NCBI RefSeq assembly: GCF_016808095.1
Contig: NC_068971.1
Coordinates: forward strand, 23,548,501 to 23,612,500
DNA: 64,000 bases
Reading direction: 5' to 3'
From: Vigna angularis
Taxonomy: Eukaryota; Streptophyta; Magnoliopsida; Fabales; Fabaceae
In this document: piece after piece, positions 45,721-59,589 of the stretch
Layout: each line of letters begins with the position of its first letter
Numbering within the stretch: the stretch's first letter is position 1
Notes under the pieces: generated by a model
Told to the model about the DNA's origin: nothing
Databases searched by the model: none
What the model saw: the letters and a program-made list of their open reading frames with translations, nothing else
Program-made: the position numbers and the translations under genes

Positions 45721-47399
45721 TATGTACATATGTATCTATTATTTATAACATATTTAATTAGATTGGTTTTTTCTAATAGTTATATAATTAATATTAAAAA
45801 TTTTACACATTAAAACTTCTCATAAAATTTTAAATAACTACTACTAGATTATAAATGTTAAGAATTTATAATATATAATTGTGTTGAAAATCAAATAATT
45901 AAAACATGAAAATTTTATTTGAATACTCTATAAAGAGAGTTCAAAGAAATAAATACAACTACTTAATATTAATATCTCATAACACTCAAATTTAACTTTT
46001 ACAATAATTTAAATCTAAAACAAACAGGTCCTTGTATAACATAGAGTTGAATATTAACTTAAACTATAATTTACACCTAAAACAAAATCAAGTCCTGACT
46101 TAGAAAGAAACTCCAAAGCAATTGCTGATAAATCTGCAAATGTTGCACATATAATTATTGGGTGGAAGACCTTTTTCAAGTTTGATGGCAATCCGAAAAC
46201 AAAGGGATAAGAAGAGGCATAATTATAGTTAGTTCTAATAAAATGCAAATACAATGTTGCATGACAATATAACATTTTTGGTCCATCTAAATGAGCCATC
46301 AAAGCAATCAGCCATAGAGGTTGCTAATGTTGTGAAGAATCAAGCCAAAGAACTTGAGTAGGCATTATCTTTCTATAATAGGTACATTATCTGAATATTC
46401 TTGCTTTGAGAAAACCTTAACCGTAACACCCTAAAGAAACATGAATATATTTTTGTCTGATGCACAAAGTAAATTTCAGTTGAACACTTTAAAAAAGGAC
46501 TTTAAATGATAGTAATTTGAATTGCAACATAACCAATAGTGTAATGTATACAAAAAACTTAAACATGTTAAGGAAGATGAAATTTAAAATAGAAATTACA
46601 TGAAGAGGAAAGAACATACCAATCCATACTACAAAGCATGATATACACAGTTCCACAAGATCCTGCAAACCAACAATACAAAGCTAAATAAAAAACACTC
46701 AAGTTGATATAGCATGCCAATGGACAATAACTACTTTTCACATCAAATTAAGGTGATGGGCCTAATAAAGAAGCAAACAAATTTCAAAAGTACAGAGTAA
46801 TCACCCTTACTTTTATACTAGTAATCACCCAATTTTGACCCAATCTCTTTTTTCTTTTCCTCTTTGCCAAATTACACTCCACATTAACTCTCAAACCAAA
46901 CCAACAAAATGATTCAATCTCTTTTTTCTTTTCCTCTCTGCCAATACAAACTTAATATAAATTATGCCAATGACATAATCATAACACCACCTGCAGTTCC
47001 AATTTTAAATTATATACGTCATGTAATGTAACTTAAAAAAAATTACATAACCAAAAAACAGAACCAAGAATTACCACTTGGCAACTTCCTCATATAAGCA
47101 ACCTAAATATCGTAAATGAAAACATATAGTTTTAAATTTCTATTTTAATTAGAAGATGAGAATATGCTTGTTCTCATTGATTTAGAAGTACATTCCACGC
47201 TGCAACTAGTTAACAGGATTCTTTCAACCATTCTAAATTACATTTTTTAATTATATTTTTCACTTTACACTCATACATCTCTGCATATTAATTTCTAAAG
47301 TAAATTTTAGTAGTCTTTTTAAGTTGTCAACTATTAAAAGAAGAAAATTACAAATGAATCTTAATCCTCAAAAAGAAGAAAATTGAAGGAACTCAATTA
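45721..47399. other. CACTA interior, no gene recognised
   Basis: AT-rich. A minus-strand frame at 46054-46302 has no similarity I recognise. Confidence 0.4.
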
Positions 47400-47408
47400 C
47401 CCAAGTTC

Positions 47409-47645
47409 TCAAGGAAACTCTGCAACTCCTTCAAACCTTAAGCAGAGAGTAACAAGGAGTCCGTCAGCATGTTTGAGCAGACAACTGGTACTAAACACAA
47501 TTAGCAATGATTTTGAAACAGAACATACCCCTATAGGATGTAAGCAGATAGAAAAAGATGACGAAGGAGCACACTGTATTTGTGAAAGGATCGTGCCATT
47601 CATGTCAAAGTGATTGAGCAGAGGATTTGTACCAACTGTCAAAAT
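47409..47645 (-). pseudogene. WD-repeat gene fragment resembling THO complex subunit THO6
   Basis: After a CTTTCAG acceptor at 47646 the minus strand encodes ILTVGTNPLLNHFDMNGTIL then SQIQCAP and FSICLHPIGV. This resembles the last blades of the plant THO6/DWA-type WD40 protein, an mRNA-export factor, from memory. After HPIGV the match is lost although the frame stays open to 47409, so the end is decayed. Only this one exon is seen. Assignment to WD-repeat is firmer than to THO6. Confidence 0.55.
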
Positions 47646-47944
47646 CTGAAAGTAAAATACAAACAATTAACATGAGTTAGCAGAGCTACAATTTTCATGA
47701 GAGTTACTGATATTATAAGAACAACAAATGAGTTAATCAATATTCAGATAAGGGTTACATATTTGTTTGCATATATAAATGAATAAGAATCAATTACCCT
47801 ACAATATTTATCAATTATCAAGTTGTTATATACTAACCTTGGTGGAGCTGTAAGGAGTTCTGCCTCTGCCATGCACAACACGATACATTAGTACAATTTA
47901 GAGATGAAAGCAACAACAGAAAATTGCACAGATAATAATAAATA

Positions 47945-48110
47945 CTTTACAGCCCAATAAGATCAATATAGCTTAAGCAAAAACGTATTCCATCCTTGGA
48001 CATTTAAACAGGACAGTCAAGAACATCCACACCATCTGAAATAGCCTTCTCATATGCTAAGTCAGTACAAGAAGGATTAGTCTCCACTTGCTCCATATCT
48101 TGGAATAACC
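47945..48110 (-). pseudogene. Glycerophosphodiester phosphodiesterase-like (GDPDL/SHV3 type) fragment
   Basis: The minus strand encodes TDLAYEKAISDGVDVLDCPV, a TAA stop, then MSKDGIRFCLSYIDLI, with a shifted GASGD piece just upstream. This is the conserved metal-site region of the plant GDPDL proteins, where the stop stands at a usual Gln. Members of the family are cell-surface proteins affecting the wall. One stop and one frameshift show it is a non-functional captured piece. Confidence 0.75.
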
Positions 48111-49763
48111 AAAGTGTTAACTGAAACATGAACAAAATGAATGTATGTGGTTCACAATGATGTAATCTCCACTAGCATAAAGGTATTATGAAATGAATTT
48201 ACCATGAATACACTAAAGAACAAGATGAATACATAATTATAGAAGCATAAAAGCACATAATCATAAAAGTAAAAAAGCATTGATTTTAACACACTTTTCC
48301 TTGGAGTATTGAGGCCTATGTGAGCAAAGCAGTCTACATAAAGAAGAATAGAAATCAGTAATCATTTAAGGGGCGAAATTTTATACTCACGCCTATATGT
48401 ACTCTAAAACATTGGAGGAGATAACTTGCCTCGGAAACACTTTTTCAACTACATGTCGGGGTATATAGTTGAATCTATAATGATTGAAACATATATTTTC
48501 AAAGTTATTAAAGTTCAAACTTCATTATCTTGACGTCATTAGTAAGGATCAACTTATCAAAGTTGAAACGATAAATTAAAAGACAACATACTAAAATTGT
48601 TTCTTTATCTGATAACATATGATTAGTTTCTGGACTAAATGATCATGATCTATTGGGCTATTGGACATAGTAAATTCCATACAAAAGAATAAGAAAGTAT
48701 ACCACAAACATTTTTTCACAAGTATATTATAGCCTCCAATGGATGAGAAGGAAAGCTCAACCTATTTAATCCTTGGAATCAGCTTCTACACAAGATGCAA
48801 AGAAAACAACTAGGTGCCTGGAAGTTAAGAATTTGAGAGTCCAAGTTATCTTTTATAACAATAAGAATAACATAAACTTATCTTGAATAAATATTCATTA
48901 AATAGAATAATATAGGATTTACATTATCGAACAACAATAGTTCAAAGAAACAAAGTTCATTTGTGAAGACTATTTAAAGAATGCATGCATACCAGCATTG
49001 GTATAATTAAAGGAGCTTGATTTTCCATGGCTTAAAACTTTAAATCATGAAAACCTGAAAAGCCAACAAATTGCTTAATGAGATTATAAAAATCTCTTAT
49101 TGGATAATGAAGAAAGAAGCTTTGACTCAATGAACACGGTCTTAACATACCATTGAGTATAACATTGCCAATACACCCATGGACAAAGTCATTTATCTTA
49201 ATTAGATTATTTATACCATAGAGATGCATATAAAATATTGGCATGTTACCAAAAGTTTCTCTAACAGATAACTTGATTATATATTTTAAAGGAATTTAGT
49301 TTAAAGCACAATAATTTTATAAAACCTATAATATAAGAACCATAATGAGATTATAGGTTATTATCTTCATGTAGATAAAAGGTAAAGATTGATGAAATAA
49401 AAACAAGTTACGTTGACATCTTGGATTTTGTTAGAGGAAAGGAATAAGAAAGCAAATATATTGCTTTATTTCAAACAAATGAAAAGTAGATTTTATCAAC
49501 CCTTGAAGATAACCTTCACTTTATAATGAGATCCAGAGCCACTGTCACTATAGTACAATATATACAAATGAATTAAAGAAACAATAATTGGACTTTAACT
49601 TCGAATCACATTTAAAATATACTTCATGAGTTAGTACCCACACACCATAATCTATGTTTTGTAATGTATGGGAGAAAACAAAACTCATATTACCCCTTTC
49701 ATTTTCTTTATATTTTGGTTGACAAAAGTAGTAATACATTTATTAGAAAATGAGAAAATTTAC

Positions 49764-49829
49764 CTCATAATCAACCCCTTGAATATAGATGCAGTTCGGG
49801 TTTATTGTTGAGAAAGCCAACCCTTTTAT
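49764..49829 (-). pseudogene. Orphan exon-like open segment
   Basis: 66 bp bounded on the minus strand by TACTGCAG (acceptor) and GTAAAT (donor) encode 22 residues starting IKGLAFSTINPNCIYIQG without a stop. The look is that of a beta-propeller protein exon. I cannot assign a gene. Confidence 0.35.
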
Positions 49830-51264
49830 CTGCAGTATTAATGAAATCAATTACAGTCATCTGTGGCTGCAATAATCAACAACTAACACAATAATAACAT
49901 CAACAGTAACCTTATCTTAGTGAAATCAACTATATGGATCACACACTAAGTTAAAAACGAAATTCTAAAGGATATTATTATCTACCGTGAAACCAAAAAA
50001 GTAATTTTATGTAGAAGAATATTGACATCAATGTTCACCAAAAACAAAATTCCTTTTTTCATCCTTCTCAGTTTCTGGTTATCCTCCACCCACCTCGTAA
50101 CCACCAATGGATGTCCAAATGTGATTCTTTCCAGTGAGCTTTTTTGGCCTCAACCTCCATCGCTGCTGCGAGGAAATGAAGTTATAATATGTCATTGGAA
50201 TCAACAAAGAATAATAAAAAGGTACAAATTAGAGAAGTTGGGATAAAAAGAAGTGAAAATGAATTCCGATGGTTAACATTGAAATCCCAAATTAGGAGAG
50301 AATAGATAAAGATATCACCTCACGCTTGCGAAGGGAGGTGATGGAATAAGCTTCGAGAGAAGAACCCCAAACGAACACGCTATGGACTCCTTCGAAGCTC
50401 CCTCAAAGAGTGAAACGCAGCGGAATGATACGAATCCAAGAGCAAATGAACCAAAACTGTGAATGAAGCAAGGAAACCCTAAATCGAACGGTGAAAGAAC
50501 CTTAAAACACTAGGTTAACCGATTAAACGGTGGAAAGTGTTTAATCGGAGTAAAAGAGGATTTAAACGGTTAAAATCAAAGAAAAAGATGAAAGATGAGG
50601 GAAACTCTAGCGGAGGCCATAGATCGAAGAACTCATCGGTGAAGATGGTGTTTCTAAGGCTGAAATAGCTGAAATAAAGTAGAAGATGTTGCAAAGGAGA
50701 GCGCTGACTCGAGGTGTGGTTTGTTGGTGATGCCTTCAACAACACCATCACTTCTCTCTCCAGAACTTCTGGCGAAGCATTAAACCTAGCCACGACCGTA
50801 CTAATTTCTTGAAGGAGGCTGGTTTCCTAAACCCTTATAGGTGACCGCAATTGCTGAACTTTGGCCGGCCGATGAGCAATGATGGAGAAGACAACGCAAT
50901 AATGACTTGCTCCACTAAGAACTATTAGGTTTGATAAATGAAATGCAGGTTTGGGATCAATGCAAAGTGATATTTGAGAGCAAGTACGAAGTAAAATTTA
51001 GAGGCAAATCGAAATTGAAATTTGGGGATGAATTTGTACCTTTAAGTGAAACTGAAAATTTAGGAGGGGGGAGAAAATTTTTGAAAATACGAGAGTAAAT
51101 AGAAAAAAGGAGGAAATTTTGAAAAATATAAGAGTAAAAAGATGTTGAAATAAAAAGAAGCTCGAAAACATAAATATGGTAGCTAACACGTGGATATAGT
51201 TACATACGAATAATTGGAATCATATATGGATCTATCCTTAGATAACTTTTCCGCCACCACGCGC

Positions 51265-51415
51265 CAATATTACATACGACTTTTATATACGGATTTGTCG
51301 TATGTAAAAATCCGTATATAATATCTGTATATAATTTTTTTTTCAAAATCCGTATATAATATGTATATAATATACGGATTATAATCCGTATATAATAATC
51401 CGTATGTAATAACCA
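51265..51415. repeat. Right subterminal array of the third CACTA
   Basis: Repeated ATATACGGAT and ATCCGTATATAA units leading to the terminal repeat. Confidence 0.85.
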
Positions 51416-51459
51416 TATTTCTTGTAGTGAAAGTTGTATAGTTAAGAATAAGTTTAAAC

Positions 51460-53067
51460 TCTCGGATGGTCCTCATATTTTTTGAGGAATCTCAAGTGGG
51501 TCCTCTTGTTGAAAACGATATCATTTAGGTCTTAAATTTTGAAAAATCGTAACAATTAAGCCCTTTTCGTTAAGTGTTGACAGACGACGTTAACAAATAT
51601 TGACATGTTGCATAGTAAATATGCTAAAGTTAATTGTTTTATTACATGGAATTATTATTTAAATTAAATGGGGTATTAGTTTTTGACATGACAAAATGTA
51701 ATTGGTCATTGTAGTTAAAATAATATATTAGGGATTTTGTGTACTTCAGATTAGAGTTTGTGAACTGAATAGGGTTTAGAGAAAGAGGGATTACCTCCGT
51801 CGACGTCGGTGACCATCGCGACGTCGCCGACCTATACGTCGCTCGAACCCTTCTCCCATCATTCATTGACGCTATTCCTCCCATCCATGGCAACCTAATC
51901 TTCCTCCATCATCTCCATTGACGCTCCACCGCGAGCGCAAATCGGCACCATGGTCAGCGTTCAAGCTCTTCGTGCCTCAACAAAAGTCACCATCATCTCC
52001 ATTCTTTTCTATCAAACCATTTGAAACCTACAAAGAGAAAACAGAAACGTAGAGACCCCAAAACCACACCATAGAAAACCCCAAATTTGTGAACCCTAAT
52101 TTCAAGGAAGAACCCTCAAATCCTGCATTGCCTCCATCTTTGCATCTCGACTCTACGAAGCAAAAATTCAGAAATGTGATCCCCTTTTCCTGGTCGCGAC
52201 ATCAAGTGAAACCAATTTGCACCGCCTAAAGCTTTTGGAAACGTCATAAGCGCTAACACAATGCCTCTTTCCTTCTCTCTCTTTGATTTGGGCTTCCTCG
52301 AGATAAAAGGAAAAGGGAAAAGGAGAAGGGTTTTATCCCAATCACCTCTCGCGCGACAAAGAAAACTCTAGGTTGGGTAGTTGGGTACAACAAAGTCCCA
52401 CATCAGATAAAATAAGAGATGAACATGGGTTTATGTACACATAAGATACCTCCATTGGTAAAAGACCTTTTGGAGTGGTACCAAAAGAATATTCGTGAGG
52501 GCTTGGCCCAAAGCAAACAATATCTTACAAGTGTGGAGATCTATGTGTATGTGTGTATGTCGAACCTCCCTACATGGGTTGGATGCGCGAACCTGAAGCA
52601 AAGAAGATGAAGAAGAATAGTTCCCTGCTAGTAAACCAAAACGAAATAGAGGAAGGAGGAGAATGTCGCCCTTGTGCGACGACGAAGGACCCTCTGATGT
52701 TGGGGTTTCTTGACGAAGAAGAGGAACCCAAATTTGGGGAAAAGGTGTTTCTGATTAGGGTTATTAGGTGAATTAATATTTTGAAAGCTAATTGGGATAA
52801 TTAAGGTTAAGGAGATTTAATTTCATTACTTAATTAGAATCAAGGACGTAATTTAAAATTTTCATTACAAGTCTTAATTTAAATTTTCCACGTAATAAAA
52901 TCATCCAGATCTATATCACCACATCAACATACTTTGACATTGTTTCTGACCACTTAACGGAAATGACTTAATTGTTATGATTTTTCAAAATTTAGGACTC
53001 AATTGAAATCGTTTTCAACAAAAGAACCCACTTGAGATTTCTCAACAAATATAAAGACCATCCAAGG
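51460..53067. mobile_element. Long-TIR DNA element 1
   Basis: 51460-51640 is the inverse of about 52890-53067, including CTCAAGTGGGT, TGTTGAAAACGAT and AATTTTGAAAAATC. GTTTAAAC on both sides (51452-51459, 53068-53075) may be an 8-bp target duplication but is itself a palindrome. The interior has a less AT-rich part (51780-52340) of no recognised coding. Confidence 0.75.
52385..52560 (+). repeat. TRIM- or Copia-type LTR-like segment inside long-TIR element 1
   Basis: AAGTCCCACATCAGAT, then GAACATGGGTTTATGTACAC, then CAATATCTTACAAGTGTGGA is the recurring wording of a short legume LTR family with the 'AGTCCCACATC' start. Only one copy is seen. Confidence 0.5.
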
Positions 53068-53467
53068 GTTTAAACCTTATGAATAATATATCTTGAAAAG
53101 ATGAATCCAATAAGATTAAACAAAGTGTACATAAGTTATGAATTGTACTTGCTAGGACCAATGTTATGTCCAAGTGAGATTTGCAACTAGTTGAGTGCAA
53201 CGCTCCACCTCTACTTGAAGACCAATTCAATTTGTTTTAAGGTGATCTTTCTTTGAACTTATAAAAATCCCAATAGTCAAAAGTCAACCCTATGCTTATT
53301 CTCATCGAGGAAGGTTTGGCCTTCTGCACCTTTGCTTTGGACAACAGATGATAGAAGACTTTTTCTTTTTTACTTTTGACACATATGCCTTCCACATAAT
53401 TTTCATATAAATTTTCAAAAAATGTTCTGAACGAAATGTGTTCATTTTTAGGGGTTCTTGTAACTGA

Positions 53468-54805
<1,338 letters not shown>

Positions 54806-54864
<59 letters not shown>
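54806..54864. repeat. TA microsatellite
   Basis: About 59 bp of TA with one TG interruption, directly at the right edge of long-TIR element 2. Confidence 0.9.
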
Positions 54865-54866
<2 letters not shown>

Positions 54867-55262
54867 CATTTTTTTTTTATAATCCTATTCATAATTAACT
54901 TTTCTTAGTTGACACGTAGAAGGATGATAAAATAAATGAACTAATGTATATACATGGGCCTACAAAATAGTTTTTTACTACAACTTGTAGCTTTGTATAT
55001 GGACTACTCAAAATATTAAGTTGTACAAGGTTTGTTATTTTTGCTTTTCATTTTTCTTGGTATTGGAGGTTAGTTAGACATTTTGTTTAATTGAATAGTT
55101 CAAAAAGACATTTATCTTGTATACTCAAGTTGTTTGAAATATATTGTGCTCAGTGTAGGATTATAGAAAAAGATACTTAAAATGACATATTATTATCACG
55201 ATCTCTATTATAAATATTATGTATAAGAATTAAAGTACTCTCAACACTTTCATTATCATAAA

Positions 55263-56322
55263 GAGTTAAATATGTTTTTGGTTCCTCAACTCTATTACAA
55301 AATTAGAATTGGTTCATCCTTGAAACTTTTGTGTTTGGTCCCCTAACTTTAGAAATGATTATATATAGTCTCTCAAACTCGATAACGTTAAATTTTATCT
55401 AACGTGTCAAATGATCACCCTCCATTATGTCATCTGCATTGTTTACACATCATTGCTACATGCTTCTTCCCCATTCGAGTCCTTTACCCTCAATCAACCT
55501 CTATGGTAATAACATAGTGGCATTGAATAACTTATAATAAACAATCTCCTCTAGTTCTTTTTCACTAAATCTTGAACATAAAAAAGAATAAACGTTTTAA
55601 AAAAAAATACACAATGATGAAACTTCAGTGAATATAAAGAAAGTAAACAATTTATAACATTAGGTCCATTTTGTAATTTAAGAAGAAGAATAAGAGCCTC
55701 ACACAATATAGAGGAGACAGAGAAGGAGAGCCCCACACAATTTAGAAGGAAAGAAGGAGAGCCCTGCATGGGAATATAAAAAGTTCAGTGATGAAACTTC
55801 ATTGAATATAAAAAAAGTAAATAATTTATAACATTTGGTCCACTTTGTAATTTTAGAGGAAGAATAAGAGCCAAACACAATATAGAGGAGAAGGAGAAGG
55901 AGAGCCCTGCATGAGGGAAGAAGATTGTTACCTGTAGTAGTTGGATGTAAAATGAAGAAATCCTATGCGAGGAAGGAGAAGAATGATGTTAGTGATATTG
56001 CCGGTTGGGAGGGTTGGAACAACATTGGCGATGGAGGATTAGGTATTGCAGAAGAAGCTTCAATGGCCATGATGGGAGAAGGGAGTCTTGCGTAAGAGGA
56101 AGAAGTCAGGGAACAAATGTGTTTGGGGGGGAAGAAACCTATGACCCTGAAGTATAAACAATGTGAATGCACAGTGGAGTGTCATTTAACATGTTAGATA
56201 AAATTTAACCCCATTGAGTGAGAGAAACTATATCTAATGATTTCAAAATTTAAGAGATCAAACAAAATCAAAGTTTCGACCAATTTCAATTTTGCATTAT
56301 AGTTGAGAAAAAATTATTTAAT
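55263..56322. mobile_element. Long-TIR DNA element 3
   Basis: The left about 180 bp (GTTAAATTTTATCTAAC and surrounding) is the imperfect inverse of 56150-56322. The interior holds a direct repeat: 55609-55765 and 55785-55915 share TTTATAACATT, GGTCCAYTTTGTAATTT and GAGAGCCCTGCATG. No coding recognised. Confidence 0.75.
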
Positions 56323-56460
56323 CCTATAACAAGCATATAATTTTTTTAATAAAAAATTGTGAATGAAAGCCTATATATGTGTAATAGTGACATAAGGTAG
56401 TGATTAGTATAACTTGAAAGATGTAACTAAATGAAATCACATGTAAATTCTAGACGATAC

Positions 56461-56497
56461 GGGGAAGGGGGAGGGAGGGTGGGAGGGGGTGGTGGGA
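56461..56497 (+). other. G-rich tract with quadruplex potential
   Basis: At least six runs of three or more G separated by one to four bases within 37 bp. No gene is seen at this place. Confidence 0.8.
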
Positions 56498-56539
56498 GAG
56501 TTAAATATAGTTTAATTCTTTTCACAATTAGTGATAGAC

Positions 56540-56935
56540 GTTATTTGTTTGGGTTAGATGGTTTGGTTGAACACTTAAGGATTTTAGAAGTTTTTAAAAA
56601 CCTTTTAGAAAGATAACAAAGAAGAAGACTGGTTTGTATAATCATTCTAATAAGAGCTACATTAAGTTTTCCCTTAAGCACTTTTAAAGAGTTCCACTAA
56701 TCTTTGAAAAGATTACAACGTGTTTAATCAGTTTTGGTTTACAACGAATATAACCAATCTTGGTATCAAATAGTCCAACTGAATATATCATTTAAATCCC
56801 CTGAGTTAAGCAAACAAGTATTTTAAATCACTTTTGATATGACAAACAAAACAATGATTTTATGAAAATAAGTACAGATAACAACTATCTTAAAGAAGAT
56901 ATTTTTGTAATACAAAGTATATCTAAAAAACTTGA
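56540..56935 (-). repeat. 3' LTR copy (partial) of the old Copia element
   Basis: Matches 62270-62665 with many substitutions. Homology stops at 56935, where RNase H coding begins. Confidence 0.8.
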
Positions 56936-56964
56936 TATGTATTATGCTTCAACTATTGAGATGA

Positions 56965-57130
56965 TTATTATCCCTTACTTCTTGCTCGACCAAGATATAA
57001 GGTTGCCTCTAATGAAGTGACATCCTTCACTAGTGGTTTTTCTTTCAATCCTATCTCTTGTGCAGTCAACATCATAATATCCTTGCAACTTGAAAGTTTC
57101 ACGTCCTTTGGAACACATACCAAGATTAGA
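56965..57130 (-). pseudogene. Copia RNase H fragment
   Basis: The minus strand encodes DCTRDRIERKTTSEGCHFI then RGNLISWSSKK and a stop, the central part of the Copia RNase H. The remaining C-terminal part (the family's STAEAEY region) is missing before the LTR. Confidence 0.75.
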
Positions 57131-57289
57131 GGTTTCAATAAGATAACAAAAAATGCGTTAGACTAAAGTTAGTTGGGTTTCCCTAGGGTCTGATTGAAAT
57201 CATGCACAGAAACAAATGTTAAACATAATATATGGCCTACACACTATAAGATACAAAAGTGAACATATCATTTGATAATAAACGGTGTT

Positions 57290-58110
57290 GTCCACCTTTG
57301 TAGAGCTCTTGTTTAGCCCTAAGCTTGTCGTTGATGCATTGGAGTCTTAGTTTTCTTTGTTTCGTCCAACTTAAACTTCTTTAGTAGCTCTTTCACGTAC
57401 TTTGTTTGGTGGATATAGATAGTGTTTTAGTCTTGCTTAATATTTAGCCTTACGAAGAACTTCAGTTCTCCCATCATGCTCATCTCAAAATCATTCTGTA
57501 TTAGCTTCAAAACTATTGACATAGAGAGTTGTTAGTAGCACCAAAATTATGACGTCAACATAAACATGAACAATGATGAAATCATTGTTGAGGATTTTGC
57601 GGAACAACATAATTTCTACATTCCCTTTTGAAATGTCATTTTGAGTTAAAAACGAACTTAAGTGTTCCTATCAAACTCTAGGAGCTTGCTTAAACCATAT
57701 ATCGTTTGTTTAATTAAAAAACACGATTTGAGGTTCATAAAGCACTCAAAACATGGACGTTGTTCTACATAAACCTCTTCTTTAATATCACCATTTAGAA
57801 ATGCACTTTTGACATCTATTTGATATAATTTAATTTTACTATATGCAGCAAATGAAAGTAAAATGTGAATGGTTTTTAGTCTAACTATAAGTGCATAGGT
57901 TTCAGTATAATGAATATCTTCCTGTTGAGAATAGCCTTTGACAGCAAGTCTGGCTTTGTTTCTCATGATTTTACATCCTTGTCTAGATTATTTTTCAACA
58001 CCCATTTGGCTCCTACAACGTGTTTGCCTTTGGGCAACTCAATGAGCTTCAAGACGTTGTTTTTCTAAAACTAGTCCAACTCTTCTTGCATGACCTTGAT
58101 CCATGAGTTA
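57290..58110 (-). pseudogene. Copia reverse transcriptase (RVT_2), decayed
   Basis: From right to left: ELPKGKHVVGAKWVLKNN (about 58045-57990), then a 103-codon open frame at 57966-57658 with KARLAVKGYSQQEDIHYTET and YQIDVKSAFLNGDIKEEVYV, the first catalytic motif region. Near 57560 the YVDD box is YVDV, so a catalytic Asp is lost. MMGELKFF and IYIHQTKYVKELLKKFK follow towards 57370. Stops and shifts separate these pieces. The product would have copied element RNA into DNA in cytoplasmic particles. Confidence 0.88.
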
Positions 58111-58253
58111 TCTTCCAATGCTTCATTAACATTACACAACTTGATCTAAGATATAAGAGCATATGGTCAACACTCTCGTCTTGATATCTTCCTTTATATC
58201 ACTGATGATAATGTCTAAAGCATGATTCTTAACAGGTAAATGGTGTGACTTGT

Positions 58254-59455
58254 TGATAATGCTAATTCTTACCATTATAAAAGCATAAATTTAGTAGCAA
58301 AATCAACTCTTTTCTAGCTTGTAACTTGCTTAATCCTCTCTTTTGTCTCAGTTTTATGGATAATTGTGTTTTGGGCTACTTTGATCTAATTTCATCTCTA
58401 TTCCCTTTATTTTGTAGCTAATATTGTGCTTGGAAGAACCTCCATCAATGTAGAGAGCTAAATGAGTCACAGAAGCAAGCAGAGTTGCACAATAATGAGA
58501 AAAAGAAGCAGTGTAGCAAGGTCAAGCCCGAGCGCCCTTGGCTCAAGGGCGCTTGAGAGCTAGTGCACCACGACAAACGCACGCCTATGCGCCTCTCCTT
58601 CTAGGCTCTTGAGCGTCAACTTTGTTGACATGGCAGATTTGCCCTATTTAACTCAGAAACGCGAAGAACTTTGGATCTTTGGGCACCCGAACACGATTTC
58701 TCTGTCCTTCTTCTTCCTTGGGTTCTCTCCCTTCTTCCATTTCCACCATTGTTGTAAGCTTAAGCTCTCCATTCATGGAGAGCTAGATTCATTTATTATT
58801 GGGGATTGATGTAACCACGAACCTCTTATGTAAGCTACAATGTTTTGATGATTATATGCCTATTTCATTGATTGTTAGTATTTATTTCCTGTACTTAAAG
58901 CTTGTTATGATTTAATCAACCATGACATGATTTTAAGGTCTGCTTAATATTGGGAAATATTGTGTGAATCTGGAACTGGATTAAACTCCTAAAGGAAAAT
59001 TGTATCTAGGAATAGAACTAGGATTGGTTGTCGTTAATCTCAATTCTTAATACGGAAATAATTGTTAGGTTTTCCAAGGGATTGAAATCTAATAAGGAAG
59101 TCTAGGCTCTCTTTGTCAAGGGATTGGGTTTGAGTAAATTTGTAGATTGACATTGGCATTTTAATGAAGAGGAAGTGAATTAACATGCATAAGAGTGAAG
59201 TAGGTGAAATCATACCCCAACAATATCATTTCTAATCTTTTCACTCCTAAGTGTTTGAGTAACCAAAGTTCACTTTTACTATTCTTGTCTTATATTTACC
59301 TTAATTGCATTAAAACCTAAATTATTAAATCATTCCTTAGTCTAAGTTAGTTAGAAATTATACGATTGTTTGGTGATATGAGTCTCTTGGGAAACGATCC
59401 AGTCTTACCGGTTTATTACTTGATACGAATTGGTACACTTGCCAAAGTCTCAACA
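58254..59455. mobile_element. Solo LTR (1202 bp) inserted in the Copia pol
   Basis: Starts TGATAATGCTAATTC and ends AAAGTCTCAACA, flanked by the perfect 5-bp duplication CTTGT (58249-58253 and 59456-59460). It holds an inverted GCGCCCTTGG...CAAGGGCGC phrase near 58530. Its internal region is absent, as expected after LTR-LTR recombination. Family not determined. Confidence 0.88.
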
Positions 59456-59589
59456 CTTGTAAGGATCCCTTTTCTCATCAAAACTCTCGTCTTCTTGTCT
59501 AGACGCATTTGGTATAGCTAACGCCTTGTTGTCTAATTTCATATCTACAAAGGCTTTATCTAGCTCTAACATTTTATTATCAGGGTCAC

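Larger units (their letters stand above)
45396..51429. mobile_element. CACTA transposon of a third family carrying host gene fragments
   Basis: Begins CACTACAAGAAAAATTACT and ends ACCATATTTCTTGTAGTG; AAA at 45393-45395 and 51430-51432 is the 3-bp target duplication. Both ends carry arrays built from ATACGGAT and its inverse (45425-45720 and 51265-51415). No TNP2 or TNPA is seen. The interior holds pieces of at least two unrelated host genes on the minus strand, which makes it a Pack-CACTA type element. Confidence 0.92.

Noticed and set aside
50022..50246. Possible further GDPD-like exon on the minus strand (LTGK...GGYE)
   Set aside because: The similarity is too short and interrupted by a stop to support.
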